Below, piece after piece: positions 9,589-19,275 of a DNA stretch of 64,000 nucleotides. Position numbers and translations under genes: made by a program. Under the pieces are notes generated by a model. The model was not told the DNA's origin and made no database searches. It worked only from the letters and a program-made list of their open reading frames with translations. Location: NCBI RefSeq assembly GCF_900182915.1, contig NZ_FXUG01000001.1, positions 1-64,000 on the forward strand, read 5' to 3'. Each line of letters begins with the position of its first letter. Positions within the stretch are counted from its first letter, which is position 1. Source of the stretch: Neorhodopirellula lusitana (GTDB lineage: Bacteria; Planctomycetota; Planctomycetia; Pirellulales; Pirellulaceae).

Positions 9589-10431
9589 TTACTCGCTACC
9601 GGTCGTCTCCGCCGGGGCGGTTGCCAATGGTCCACGCAGCACCGCTAGGGTACCACAGTTGGGGTGCCGCGCGTCGCCACCGGAATCTTGGATGGACAGT
9701 TCCAAGCCCGCCAATGTCGCCCGTCCTTGCATCCATTTCAGTCCGCCACTGGCCGCCGTGTTGAAGATGTCCACGTCGAAACCCTTTCCGTCATCTTTGA
9801 CCTCGATTGAGAACTCGTGGCCCGAGTTCCCGGTCAAATCCGTTCGGCACTGACAGGATACGACGATGTGGCTGGCCGCTGCGTGCCGGACAGCATTGCG
9901 GACCAATTCAATCAGGATTCGGTAAACCGCGATGGCTTCCGATTCGGCGAGTCGTCCATGCAAAGGAGATCGGTCGCCACCACACTGCCACTCTATTAGC
10001 GGCAAGTTCGAATTCAGGTCAGAAGTCTCGCTGGATTCTTCCTGGTTGTTTGACGCTGGATCATCTGGCACCAAGTCATTTGGCACTGGGGCATTTGGCC
10101 TGGGGGTGGTTGCCTGGAAGACCGCCAGGTTGCTGGAGACCAGAACATCGACAAGAAACTCGTGAGCAGCCTGTATCGGGTCAGCGGCCACGCCTGGCGG
10201 AATCGTGATCCCACTCATCAATTGGCGAGCGGTCTCGCGGGATTGGTCCACCCACTGAGCCACATCACGCAAGCGTGTGTCGAGGTCTGGGTTCGATTTC
10301 CGCAGCGCCGACAGCTTAGCAGCGGCGGCATAAAGATAGGGAAGCAGACCGTCGTGAAGTTCCGCCGCGACCTGCTGGCGTTCCAGTTCCAGCAGATTCC
10401 CGAGTTCTTCGGACGGGTTCAGCTGAACCAT
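9589..10431 (-). CDS. NarX/DegS-type cytosolic sensor histidine kinase
   Basis: A 280-residue soluble kinase of the HisKA_3 class. The H-box ERQQVAAELHDGL (about residues 17-29) contains the phospho-acceptor histidine. The HATPase part has an N-box with ELVRNAVRHAAASHI and a G1 box DDGKGFD near residue 215. No sensory domain or membrane segment is present, so it probably receives its signal by protein contact. The linker (about 110-145) is encoded by a 15-bp tandem array. The start ATG overlaps the last 13 bp of the STAS gene, implying translational coupling with it. No response regulator is adjacent. Confidence 0.82.
   Translation of the reverse strand: MVQLNPSEELGNLLELERQQVAAELHDGLLPYLYAAAAKLSALRKSNPDLDTRLRDVAQWVDQSRETARQLMSGITIPPGVAADPIQAAHEFLVDVLVSSNLAVFQATTPRPNAPVPNDLVPDDPASNNQEESSETSDLNSNLPLIEWQCGGDRSPLHGRLAESEAIAVYRILIELVRNAVRHAAASHIVVSCQCRTDLTGNSGHEFSIEVKDDGKGFDVDIFNTAASGGLKWMQGRATLAGLELSIQDSGGDARHPNCGTLAVLRGPLATAPAETTGSE
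10062..10106. repeat. Three 15-bp repeats in the kinase linker
   Basis: Units catctggcaccaagt, catttggcactgggg and catttggcctggggg follow one another without gaps (10062-10106). They encode the Pro/Asp/Asn-rich linker of the sensor kinase. Confidence 0.75.
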
Positions 10432-10784
10432 CCCTTCTTGTCGAAGCTGGCGATCGCCTTTTCTTCGGTGTCTTGGATGTCGAACAATTTGTTCAATTTC
10501 GTGATTTTGAAAACTTCCATGACGTTGGGGGATACTTCACAGAATTTCAGTGCCACGCCCTGGGCTTTGCAGTGTTTATTCAGCATGACCAGCTTTGTGA
10601 TCATGGCCGACGACATGAACGACACACCACGGAAATTCAACAACAAACGACTGTTGGTCGCATCAGGAACGGCTTCTTTCAGTTCTCGTCCGATCAGCTC
10701 GATCCGCTGGCTGTCCAGAATTTTTACATCTGTAAAACCCAAAATCAGGACATCGCCCTGCATTTGGTTAGTAATCGAGGACAT
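10419..10784 (-). CDS. STAS-domain anti-sigma-factor antagonist-like protein
   Basis: A 121-residue single STAS domain of the SpoIIAA/RsbV type. The segment FRGVSFMSSAMITKLVMLNK (about residues 50-69) aligns with the FMDSSG phosphorylation loop of SpoIIAA. One serine is kept, while the preceding Asp and following Gly are changed. Partner-switching proteins of this type bind an anti-sigma kinase when unphosphorylated. Its stop lies 13 bp inside the downstream sensor-kinase gene, so the two products are probably stoichiometric partners. ATG at 10784. Confidence 0.85.
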   Translation of the reverse strand: MSSITNQMQGDVLILGFTDVKILDSQRIELIGRELKEAVPDATNSRLLLNFRGVSFMSSAMITKLVMLNKHCKAQGVALKFCEVSPNVMEVFKITKLNKLFDIQDTEEKAIASFDKKGWFS

Positions 10785-11020
10785 GCGTGTTTTCCGTAGG
10801 ATTCAAGTGGGAGCGGCTGAACAAGTACGACGACGGTGAACCAAAGTGCATCACCGGACCCAGCACCATCATACCGGCTTCCAGAAAGTCTACCTAAACG
10901 AGGGGCAATTCACAATTCGATTGCCCTGGACATCCGAGGAATCAAATTGTTACAGGCCGATAGATAAATGCGGATGAACCGCAAAGAAATTATGTCCCTC
11001 GAACAGTCGAGCCCACCAAC

Positions 11021-13315
11021 ATGGGCCCAAATTTTAGAGGGTTCACGAACTATTGGGCAAAGTGGCTTCATGACGAGGCCCTCGCGGAGTTTTCAATGAG
11101 TACCTGGATCGGAATCCCATTTTTATCGGCTTTCCTGTTTGTGATGGGAGGCATTCTGGTCGGGCACTTGCTCTGGTACCGCGATCGATCACGCGATCTT
11201 CAGTCGGTGAAGGACGCCGAGTCGAAGTATGCCAAGGCGAAAGCGGCCGCTCGCGACCGAAAACACCAGTTCATTGAGCTGTCCAAGGACATCGACTCAT
11301 TCCAAACACAACGCGACGATTACCGCAGCGAGGCGGAAACCCTGCGCACGGCTCTGGCCAGCCAGAAAGCAGAAACCCACGCTTTGCAGGAGGAAATTGG
11401 AAACCTGCAAGCCGAACGTAGCCGGTTCCAATTGGCGACTCAGGATGCGGAGCAGAAATGTGAAGCCGCCAACCGCCAAGTCGACCAGCATGCTGAAGAA
11501 ATCGAGCGGCTGCAGGCAAGCCTGCGGGATAGCGAAGATCGCTTCGAACAATCCACTCAAAAAATCCAACAGCTTGCCGAAGCGACCGAGCAGGCGGGCG
11601 TTCAAATCGATCGGCGACAATCTTTGGCCGACGAGTTGTCGCAAACCAATGAAGAGCTTCGCGCCGAAATCGAGAGACTCAAGACTGAGATCAACGGTCT
11701 AGAGGCTCGCCTGGAAGATCGGGTGAACACGAATGGAAGCTTGGACAGTCAAATTGCGGATCTGAATCAGCAATTGGATCAGCTGCAATTATTGGTGAAC
11801 GAGTTGCAGGACGAACGTCAAACGTTGACGAACCAGTGCGGAGATCTGAACACGAAGTGCGGGGATCTGACCACCCAGTGCGAAGACCTGACAAGCCTGC
11901 GTGGTAGTTTGACTTCCCGGATCGATGAACTGTTGGCTCAGCGAGATGAGTCTCAAGACGAGTTCACGATTCGGTACGACGAATTGGTTGTCCAGCGAGA
12001 TGGATTGGTTAGCCAGCAAGACGATCTGAACAAGCAGATCGAACAGCTGGAAACACAACGGGACGACCTGATTCAACAACGTGACGATATTGCTCGCCAG
12101 TACAGTCAGTCGGCTTCGCAACAGGAACAGTTAAACGCCCAAATCGAAGAACTGAGCTCCCGATGTGACGAGCTAACCATCCTGCGGGATGAAGCGATCC
12201 AGCAACGAGATCACGCGATTGGTCAGCGAGACCAATTTGCGAGTGAGCGTTTGGAAGCATCAAGCCAATTTGACGAAGCGGACAAACGATATCTGGAACT
12301 GCAGAACGAATACCAAACGCTGCGGGATCAACACGATGTGGCGATCCAGAGCGTTGCCGAACAGAAGGCTGCGTACGCGGAACGTCAGCACGAAATCGAC
12401 GAACTGCAATCGACGCTTCAGGCTTCTGGCGTTCAGGTGCAAACCTTGCAAGGTGAGCACGAAGAGTTGCTTGAGCAACTCGACGAACGCACCGCGAGAA
12501 TCCAAGAGGCCATCGATGGCCGCGTGAGTGCCGAAACCGCGCTGAGCCAAATGGAGGCTCAGATCGAGGCATTGCAGGCCGAATTGGAACAAGCCAGCGA
12601 GCTGAAGTTCCAAAACGAACGGAAAATGCAGGAAATTCATCAGTCGACGGAGCAGATGCAGGTTCAAGCCAGCAAGCTGTCCGCGGACTTGGATACCCGT
12701 AACGAATTGGTCGCGACATTGCAGGCGAAGGTTGCCCAACAAGATGATGCGATCAATCGACATCGATCCGAGATCGAGCGTTTGCAAGCATTCCGGCCTG
12801 AGTTCGAAAAGCTGAAGGCAACTGTTGCTGAAAAATCAGCGGAGCTGGAGCGAGCGGCAGCCCAGTTGCGAACCAAGCAAGAGTCCGAAATCAAGCTTCA
12901 GAAAGAAGTTGAGCTTCGCGATAACCGCATCGTTGCGGTGACCAACGAACAGGAAGCGATTCAGAAGCAGGTTGTCGAGCAAAATGAAGTTGTCAGTCGC
13001 TTGCGAGCTGACCTGCAATCGTTGACCGGTCAACTGGAGGCTGCCAAGAAGTTCGAGCCACAGGTGGCGTCGATGCAGAAACAAGCCAAGCAGTTGGAAA
13101 ACCAAGCCGAAGACTTGCGTGCTCAATTGGTTCGTGTATCGGCTGAGTTGGAAGCCAGTTTGGATGCGAATGCTTCGATGCAGAATCGGATCCGGCAGCT
13201 GGAAGAGCAGCTGCATGAAAATGCGATCGCGATGCGAGATCTCCGGCGTAAACGTGCGAACGTTCCTAACATCACCGCCGGTGAATCTGCCCAACCATCA
13301 CGCAAGGCAGCTTAG
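11021..13315 (+). CDS. Membrane-anchored long coiled-coil protein
   Basis: A protein of up to 764 residues with one N-terminal transmembrane segment (IPFLSAFLFVMGGILVGHLL, about residues 32-51). Almost continuous heptad-type coiled coil rich in Glu, Gln, Leu and Arg follows to about residue 740, with recurring pieces such as QRDDL, LTTQCEDLTS and QLNAQIEELS. No enzymatic domain is visible. It could be a scaffold or envelope-associated filament like SMC-type or polar-organising proteins, but this is only analogy. Start is uncertain: ATG at 11021 has no ribosome site; an in-frame ATG at 11096 has CGGAG about 8 nt upstream and begins right before the membrane segment. Confidence 0.75.
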   Translation: MGPNFRGFTNYWAKWLHDEALAEFSMSTWIGIPFLSAFLFVMGGILVGHLLWYRDRSRDLQSVKDAESKYAKAKAAARDRKHQFIELSKDIDSFQTQRDDYRSEAETLRTALASQKAETHALQEEIGNLQAERSRFQLATQDAEQKCEAANRQVDQHAEEIERLQASLRDSEDRFEQSTQKIQQLAEATEQAGVQIDRRQSLADELSQTNEELRAEIERLKTEINGLEARLEDRVNTNGSLDSQIADLNQQLDQLQLLVNELQDERQTLTNQCGDLNTKCGDLTTQCEDLTSLRGSLTSRIDELLAQRDESQDEFTIRYDELVVQRDGLVSQQDDLNKQIEQLETQRDDLIQQRDDIARQYSQSASQQEQLNAQIEELSSRCDELTILRDEAIQQRDHAIGQRDQFASERLEASSQFDEADKRYLELQNEYQTLRDQHDVAIQSVAEQKAAYAERQHEIDELQSTLQASGVQVQTLQGEHEELLEQLDERTARIQEAIDGRVSAETALSQMEAQIEALQAELEQASELKFQNERKMQEIHQSTEQMQVQASKLSADLDTRNELVATLQAKVAQQDDAINRHRSEIERLQAFRPEFEKLKATVAEKSAELERAAAQLRTKQESEIKLQKEVELRDNRIVAVTNEQEAIQKQVVEQNEVVSRLRADLQSLTGQLEAAKKFEPQVASMQKQAKQLENQAEDLRAQLVRVSAELEASLDANASMQNRIRQLEEQLHENAIAMRDLRRKRANVPNITAGESAQPSRKAA

Positions 13316-13568
13316 TCATTCGGTGGATGGGAATTCATCGATCAAGAGTAGAACAGTTGTTTCAGCTGTTCAGATTCATTGAGTTAATCGCCAGACCGCT
13401 GTTTCAATTCGGTTGTCGTTCGCGTTCACTAGCACCTTCAGTGCGAACGCATCGGAGGCACTCGTTCGACACGCGGCAATTTGGCGACCAATCACATTCG
13501 CGGTCTTACGCGTCGACAGGGGCAGGCCACTTCGGTCAACCTGTCACCTACCTGTTTGAGGACAAGCC

Positions 13569-13961
13569 ATGACTTTTCGAAAAAATCGTTTCCTGGTTCT
13601 GGCGAGTTTTGGATTCGTGCTCACGATGCTGAGCACGTCCAATGTCGCCACGGCACAGATCACAACGTCACGGATTCTGTCGGCTGAAATTGACCCGGTG
13701 GCAAGGCTGGAAGAACAATTGGTCAACCGGTTGCACGCTACCACGGTTGCTCAGCGAACGTATCTGGACCTGATCGTCAAATACGTTGAAGAAGAAAAGC
13801 TGCAGCTTGAGTTGGTGGTCGCCATTGAGCGATATGCGTTGCGCCGGAATCCTCGCTACGCGTTCCCGTTCTTCGAGCGTGCCTTGCGATATGAGGCAAG
13901 CAAACGTGGTGTGGAACTACCGTCGGTACGGCATTTCCAGAGCACAGCAAATATCCAATAG
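13569..13961 (+). CDS. Small secreted protein of unknown function
   Basis: 130 residues with a clear signal peptide (basic MTFRKNR, hydrophobic core, cleavage near TAQ at about 30). The mature part is helical and charged, with RLEEQLVNRLHATTVAQRTY and an Arg/Tyr-rich middle. GAGGA eight bases before the ATG supports this start. No family recognised. It follows the coiled-coil gene by 253 bp on the same strand; that spacer contains nothing else I can name. Confidence 0.65.
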   Translation: MTFRKNRFLVLASFGFVLTMLSTSNVATAQITTSRILSAEIDPVARLEEQLVNRLHATTVAQRTYLDLIVKYVEEEKLQLELVVAIERYALRRNPRYAFPFFERALRYEASKRGVELPSVRHFQSTANIQ

Positions 13962-14062
13962 CCGTGCGTTTGGTCAGAAACCTGGCCGATCAAATGACGA
14001 GCTGGTGATTGGACCTGAGACAGACCTTCGCATGCAAATCCGTTTCAGGGATTGCGAGTCGG

Positions 14063-14638
14063 CTAGGAGCCCATCTTTTGTCGGGCTCGGTTCAGCAATG
14101 GGCCGATCGTGTTTTCGTTCAGTCCAACCGCTTGGCTGATTTCTTGATAAGACTTGCCTTCCAAGTGGAACATCCGGACCACGTTGGCTTCGCGGTCATC
14201 CAAGCGGGTCATCAAATTCTCGACGACCTCGGCGTTCTCGATCCGCTGAATTTCATGATTGGGCGACGATGCTTGACCGTTCCCCTCGGCGAAGGAGTCG
14301 AAGTCGGCGCCGTTGGCTGAAGCCGCCGGCTCTTGGGTCATTTCTTGAATCTTACGAACGACAACGCGTCGAGCGATAACGGTTAGATAGGTCGCTAATG
14401 AACATTGGCGACGAAACCGACGCAAGACTGCAAAGTCGTGGCGAATCAGCACCAGGAAAACTTCAGCGACGAAGTCGTCTCGTGTGGCCTCGTCAATGGA
14501 AAGACCGCGTCCAGACGTCGTGCGGTGCACCACGTGAACGACCAAGCCTACAAAGCGATCAACGAAATTCTGCCAAGCCCGTGGTTCACGGTCCAAGCAT
14601 CGTTGAAGCAGTTGGCGATCGACGTCGGATAGACTCAC
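14063..14638 (-). CDS. ECF-type RNA polymerase sigma factor
   Basis: 191 residues. The sigma-2 region (about 10-90) contains DDFVAEVFLVLIRHDFAVLRR and the -10 recognition helix STYLTVIARRVVV. Sigma-4 (about 135-190) contains REANVVRMFHLEGKSYQEIS and the helix-turn-helix LNENTIGPLLNRARQKM. Region 3 is absent, as in ECF factors. No anti-sigma gene is adjacent. Start is GTG at 14638. The gene is divergent from the HD-PAS-GGDEF gene, and the 300-bp spacer between them presumably holds both promoters. Confidence 0.88.
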   Translation of the reverse strand: MSLSDVDRQLLQRCLDREPRAWQNFVDRFVGLVVHVVHRTTSGRGLSIDEATRDDFVAEVFLVLIRHDFAVLRRFRRQCSLATYLTVIARRVVVRKIQEMTQEPAASANGADFDSFAEGNGQASSPNHEIQRIENAEVVENLMTRLDDREANVVRMFHLEGKSYQEISQAVGLNENTIGPLLNRARQKMGS

Positions 14639-14938
14639 GTCAGTGGCTCGGCAGGAAGAATTGTGGGGTAGTGCAAAACCGGCGTTCTAACACGTTCGGT
14701 CCCCACCGCTATCAACGCATAGTAAGTGGAGCGAGGCTCGAGAGCAAGTTTTTCGGTGCAAGTATGGATAATTCCGTTTGTAACGCAAAGTCCGCCGCCT
14801 GGGTTCGGCGGGGGGCGTCGCACCAACTTCATTGTTCAGGAACCTGATGAAGTCGTCAAAACTGATCAAGCACCGCTGCGGATATGACCTAGGCTTTCGA
14901 AAACATGCTCAACTCCACCGCAAAAAGCAACCTTTTTG

Positions 14939-17527
14939 ATGAACGATCCTGTCGCCTCGTCACTGCCGTCGATTCATTCGTCCGAAGTCGCTGTTCCGTT
15001 GCCCCCCGTTAGCAATGTCCCGACAACGCGACAAGAGATGCCCCCCCAAGGGGACCTGCCCGCGCCCGGCGAACAGCCTCCGTACTCGGATCAGTCGGGC
15101 AGCACGGACCAACGCGAAAACCCATCACAGCACGACAACGCGATCGATCAGGAGGGCTTGGACGCGACCGATGGAACATCCTCAGCTTCCAGATTGAGTG
15201 ATCTTTTAGTCGGTCTGGGTGAGGTCGCCACCGGCGAATTGACAGCCCTGACCGGTCGCGGAACCGGAGCCGATGCATCGCAAGGAACTGCATCGCCGGC
15301 CACCGAACACGCTCAGCAGTTTGAGAATCGTTTGGCAATGGTTCGCTTGGGGATGGCGACTTCGCTGTTCTACGCACTTCGGACGAAGCATGCACCAACC
15401 GCTGCTCACAGCTTGCGAGTGGCAATCTCGTGTTCGGCTTGGTCGGAACGGTTAGGTCTTGGCGCCCAGCAGCGAGATCAAGTGGAAGTTGCCGCTTTGC
15501 TGCATGACATTGGCAAGATCGGTATTCCAGACCGGATCCTTCGGAAGCCCGGCAAGCTGACCGTTGAAGAACAGATGACGATGGACGTTTGTCCGGAATT
15601 AGGCTGCGAGATTCTTCGGGGCTGCACCGACGATGCGGACTTGTTGGACATCGTGCGATACGGTGGCACCTGGTACGACTCTCGCCGCCAAGCCGATTCG
15701 ATGCGTGGTGACGCGTTGCCTTTGGGGGCACGCATGTTGGCGATTGCGGGTGCTTTCGATGCCATGACCACCGACCAGGTTTACCGTGCTGCGCTCAGTC
15801 GCGAGCGAGCCTTACAAGAACTCTTCCGCGGGAATGGAACACAGTTTGACCCCGAGTTGACGCATGATTTTGTCACGATGCTCGAGAAGCGACCTGAGAT
15901 GTTGCACGAGTGTGTGGTTGATCGATGGTTGCAGCAATTGCAAGTTGGCTCGAACTCAACGCAGTTAATGTTTGGGCGTCCCATCTCTGACGCTAGCGGC
16001 ACCCAGGGTGTCCGGCGATCCATGATGGATGCGGACGTGAGCTTTGATGAACTTGCTAAATCAGCGGTCACGAGTTTTGCGGCGGCCAGTCAAGACAAGG
16101 GCCGGCCATCGTCCGCACAACCGTTCTATCGAACTCTTTGTGAACAGCTTCGCGATGGTGTCGCGTTTACGGATCGTGAAGGACAGATTCTGTACTGGAA
16201 CGATTCAATGGCTTACATGACCAAGGTTGCTGCGTCCGCCACGGTCGGTCAGTACTGGGATGCATCCACACTGAACTTTGTCAGCAATGACGGCAGCGAC
16301 ATGACGCAGTGTCCGATTCGTGAATGTGTGGATCGTCAGATTGTCGTGAATCATACGATGCGGTTGGTTGCCAATGGCTCGAACGAGGCAGCCAAAGACA
16401 TCCGAAGCCTGAAGCCTTCCGCACCGGTTGCGGATCCGAATGGTCGCGATGTGCTCATGCAGGTCGCCCCAGTGAAGGAAGAGCATGGTGGCGGCGCGGT
16501 CGTGATTGTTCGGGATATCTCAGACCGGGCTGAAATGCAGCACCAAATTCAAACACTTCATAAGAAGGCAACCAGTGACCCGCTGACGGGCGCTGCCAAC
16601 CGGGCTGAATTTGATACCAGGCTGATGCAGTGCACCACGAAGGCAAAGCAACAGGGTGCCACATTCAGCTTGATCATGTGCGACATCGATCATTTCAAGA
16701 AGGTCAACGACGTTCATGGCCACCAAGCGGGTGACGAAGCCTTGATTCAGTTCGCCAAGGTACTCGAAAGCCACACGCGAGGTTCCGACTTGGTGGCTCG
16801 GTACGGTGGTGAAGAGTTCGCCTTCTTGGCGATCAATAGTGACAATGCCACTGCGACACGCCGGGCGGAAGAGATTCGGAAAGCCGTTTCGGCGACACCG
16901 CTCGATGGGCTCGAGGGCGAGTCCGTCACGGTTAGTATGGGGGTCACCGAGTTCCAAACCGGCGACGCGCCCGAAACCGTGATTGCCCGTGCCGACCGTG
17001 CACTGATGACGGCGAAGGAAAATGGCCGAAATCGAGTCGTTCAATTGGGTAGCGGTCTGGTCGAAGCGGAAGAGAAATCCGAGTCGGGCGGCTGGTTCGG
17101 TTGGCTGGGTGCGTCAACGGATAGCAAGCAACAAGAATTCCAGCTCGCGACTCCGGTTCCGACGGATCTTGCCGTCGAAAAACTGCGTGGGTTCATCTCC
17201 GATCACCGAGCTGAGATCATCAATGTTTCGGGCAGTGAGTTGTCGCTTCGCTTGAATGTCAGCGGCGGATCGGGACGGCGTGCAGCGGATCATCAAATGT
17301 CCCTGAATGCACTGATCCGGATTAGTGAAATGAAAGGCAAACGGGGTAGCCGAGGGGCCTCGCTGACGCAAACCAAACTGACGGTATCGGTGACACCCGT
17401 GCGAAGTCGTGATCGACGCAGTGCAGGGTTCTCGCCCTGTGTCAGTCAAGTGATCAGTAGCCTGCGTAGTTACCTGATGGCAGAATTGATCACCGATCAA
17501 GACAGTGAAGTGTCATACCAGCACTAG
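14939..17527 (+). CDS. HD-PAS-GGDEF protein, probable diguanylate cyclase
   Basis: 862 residues, cytosolic. Order: disordered acidic N-terminus (1-130); an HD-GYP-like domain (about 130-320) with LLHDIGKIGIPDR around residue 189; PAS (about 395-530); GGDEF (about 545-690); and a C-terminal region of unknown fold. The cyclase half looks active: RYGGEEF with GGEEF at about 623-627, preceded by an RxxD inhibitory site (RGSD). The HD-GYP half looks inactive: the histidine before ELGCEIL is Cys, the HHExxDGxGYP block is YGGTWYDSRRQ, and the Asp of AxADAFDAM is Gly. Start is ATG at 14939; a TTG lies one codon upstream. Confidence 0.9.
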   Translation: MNDPVASSLPSIHSSEVAVPLPPVSNVPTTRQEMPPQGDLPAPGEQPPYSDQSGSTDQRENPSQHDNAIDQEGLDATDGTSSASRLSDLLVGLGEVATGELTALTGRGTGADASQGTASPATEHAQQFENRLAMVRLGMATSLFYALRTKHAPTAAHSLRVAISCSAWSERLGLGAQQRDQVEVAALLHDIGKIGIPDRILRKPGKLTVEEQMTMDVCPELGCEILRGCTDDADLLDIVRYGGTWYDSRRQADSMRGDALPLGARMLAIAGAFDAMTTDQVYRAALSRERALQELFRGNGTQFDPELTHDFVTMLEKRPEMLHECVVDRWLQQLQVGSNSTQLMFGRPISDASGTQGVRRSMMDADVSFDELAKSAVTSFAAASQDKGRPSSAQPFYRTLCEQLRDGVAFTDREGQILYWNDSMAYMTKVAASATVGQYWDASTLNFVSNDGSDMTQCPIRECVDRQIVVNHTMRLVANGSNEAAKDIRSLKPSAPVADPNGRDVLMQVAPVKEEHGGGAVVIVRDISDRAEMQHQIQTLHKKATSDPLTGAANRAEFDTRLMQCTTKAKQQGATFSLIMCDIDHFKKVNDVHGHQAGDEALIQFAKVLESHTRGSDLVARYGGEEFAFLAINSDNATATRRAEEIRKAVSATPLDGLEGESVTVSMGVTEFQTGDAPETVIARADRALMTAKENGRNRVVQLGSGLVEAEEKSESGGWFGWLGASTDSKQQEFQLATPVPTDLAVEKLRGFISDHRAEIINVSGSELSLRLNVSGGSGRRAADHQMSLNALIRISEMKGKRGSRGASLTQTKLTVSVTPVRSRDRRSAGFSPCVSQVISSLRSYLMAELITDQDSEVSYQH

Positions 17528-17650
17528 ACTTGCTGGATCATTGAACGTGATCGTCGTCAAGGCACCCCATCGTGAGGATGCCTGAGTTATGATGCGGTTT
17601 CCCACATCGGTTTGGGATTCCCACCCTTCGTAACTCACGGCAATTCTCGT

Positions 17651-18871
17651 ATGACTCACTTCGGTTGTATCCGGCTGGTTTTCTTGTTCACGGTGTTCTG
17701 TGGCGTGTCTGTCCAGGCCGCCAATGCTGGCCAAGTGGATGTCTGGTTCGGTACGATCACGCCGAAATCGAAACCAGGTGCAAATCCAAATGACGGACAA
17801 AGCAGGGGGATTTATCACGCGACCTTTGACACCGACAACGGTCACCTTTCGACGCCAACCTTAGCGGCGGAATGCGACGGCCCGGGTTTTTTGACGCTTC
17901 ATCCCAGTCAGGATGTTCTGTACTCGACAGGTAGCCCAACGACAGGTGACACAGCGACGGGTGACACAGCGACGGGTGACCAAGGTGGCGACGTTTCGGC
18001 ATTTCGCATCAACGGTGACAAGCTGGAGTGGCTCGGTTCAGCGAAGTCAGGCGATGGTGGTGCGGCGCATTTGTCGACCGACCGTGAAGGCAAGGTTTTG
18101 ATGTCGGCCCAGTATGGCGGTGGTTCGACCTCGCTGTACCAGCTTGATGAAGCAGGCGAGATTGGCGGACTTCTCGATACCAAGTCGCACGCTGAGTTGC
18201 TGCCCGATGCCGGGTCTCGCGTTGTTGGCAATCGCCAGAACTCTCCTCACGCCCACTGGACCGGGACATCGCCCGACAATCGCTTTGTCTTCGTTCCCGA
18301 TTTAGGAATGGACAAAGTGGTGATCTGGAAATTGGATACGGCGAAACCTTCGTTAACCCATCATGGTTTTGGCGTATGTCCACCCGGTGGCGGTCCGCGG
18401 CATATGAAGTTCAGCCCCGCTGGTGACCGGATTTACGTGCTGAATGAGCTGGCGTTATCAATCACTGCTTTTGACTACGACGCCCAGTCCGGGACCATGA
18501 CCCGCGGTCAAACGATTCCCATTTTGTCAGAAGAAACGAAAGCCAAAGAAACCTTTAACAGTGCCTCGGAGATTCGCGTCCACCCTAGCGGCAAATTTGT
18601 TTACGCGGCCAGTCGCGGCCACGATAGCATCAGTGCGTTTCGCGTCGATCAGGACGGGCAGATGTCCTTGGTCGAGATCGAGCCGATTCGCGGAGGCTGG
18701 CCACGAAATTTTGCGATCGATCCGACCGGCAAGTGGATCATCGCAGCGGGACGTGACAGCAACACCGCCACGGTTTTTCAAATTGACCAAGCCACCGGTG
18801 AGCTAACCTTTGTCCGCCAAACGCAGATGGTGCCGAAGCCGATCTGTGTGCTTTTCGGTGGTTTGAACTAG
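17651..18871 (+). CDS. Exported lactonase-family beta-propeller (YbhE/PF10282)
   Basis: 406 residues. The ATG at 17651 is followed by a signal peptide with a hydrophobic core and cleavage near VQAANAG; an upstream TTG at 17612 would spoil it. The body resembles the seven-bladed 6-phosphogluconolactonase family, with the typical blades SPHAHWTGTSPDNRFVFVPD, GPRHMKFSPAGDRIYVLNEL and PRNFAIDPTGKWIIAAGRDS. A secretory signal means it probably acts on periplasmic sugar lactones or another substrate rather than in the pentose pathway. A loop near residue 98 is a TGDTA repeat from a 15-bp tandem array. Confidence 0.88.
   Translation: MTHFGCIRLVFLFTVFCGVSVQAANAGQVDVWFGTITPKSKPGANPNDGQSRGIYHATFDTDNGHLSTPTLAAECDGPGFLTLHPSQDVLYSTGSPTTGDTATGDTATGDQGGDVSAFRINGDKLEWLGSAKSGDGGAAHLSTDREGKVLMSAQYGGGSTSLYQLDEAGEIGGLLDTKSHAELLPDAGSRVVGNRQNSPHAHWTGTSPDNRFVFVPDLGMDKVVIWKLDTAKPSLTHHGFGVCPPGGGPRHMKFSPAGDRIYVLNELALSITAFDYDAQSGTMTRGQTIPILSEETKAKETFNSASEIRVHPSGKFVYAASRGHDSISAFRVDQDGQMSLVEIEPIRGGWPRNFAIDPTGKWIIAAGRDSNTATVFQIDQATGELTFVRQTQMVPKPICVLFGGLN
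17941..17985. repeat. Three 15-bp repeats in the lactonase gene
   Basis: Units gacaggtgacacagc, gacgggtgacacagc and gacgggtgaccaagg are contiguous and encode TGDTA TGDTA TGDQG in a surface loop. Confidence 0.8.
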
Positions 18872-18887
18872 ACCCGTCGTCGCCGTT

Positions 18888-19151
18888 TTAGCCATCGCCG
18901 TGGCTGTGCCAGCGTTTGGGTAAGGTGATTGCGTACAGGACGACAATGGTTCCGATCGCGAGCATGGCCCAGGGGAATTTTTCACCCGGTTGCCATACCT
19001 TGGTGTTGACCGCGGGGGTGCCACTTGGATCGATGAAGTCGACTGCGGTCGACTCGGCTGCCGCGTACATGTTGGCGGAATCAATCAGAAGTGTTTCCAC
19101 GCCGACAATGATCGCCATGATGCCCAACGCCATGAATAAACTTCGCCACAT
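18888..19151 (-). CDS. Small two-helix membrane protein
   Basis: 87 residues with two hydrophobic helices: LFMALGIMAIIVGVETLLID near the start and WAMLAIGTIVVLYAITL near the end. A polar loop lies between them and a basic, His-containing tail follows. The frame is open to 19238, but the ATG at 19151 has GGAG about 8 nt upstream and starts at the membrane segment. It lies 124 bp downstream of the DUF58 gene on the same strand, so it may be part of that transcript. Function unknown. Confidence 0.7.
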   Translation of the reverse strand: MWRSLFMALGIMAIIVGVETLLIDSANMYAAAESTAVDFIDPSGTPAVNTKVWQPGEKFPWAMLAIGTIVVLYAITLPKRWHSHGDG

Positions 19152-19275
19152 TGATCCACTCTCCGGTTCCGAACAAACACTCAGTATTGAGTAGATCGGC
19201 GAACGCGTGATGAAATCATGGGCGGAATTGGGCCACATCGTGTGACCGTTTCATCCCGTATTATCCGGCTTCGAA

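Noticed and set aside
14640-14938. Possible c-di-GMP (GEMM) riboswitch before the GGDEF gene, because of acgcaaag followed by a GC hairpin
   Set aside because: The preceding GEMM elements (the first helix and its conserved A-rich junction) are not there; the match is limited to a short motif and a hairpin at 14792-14811.
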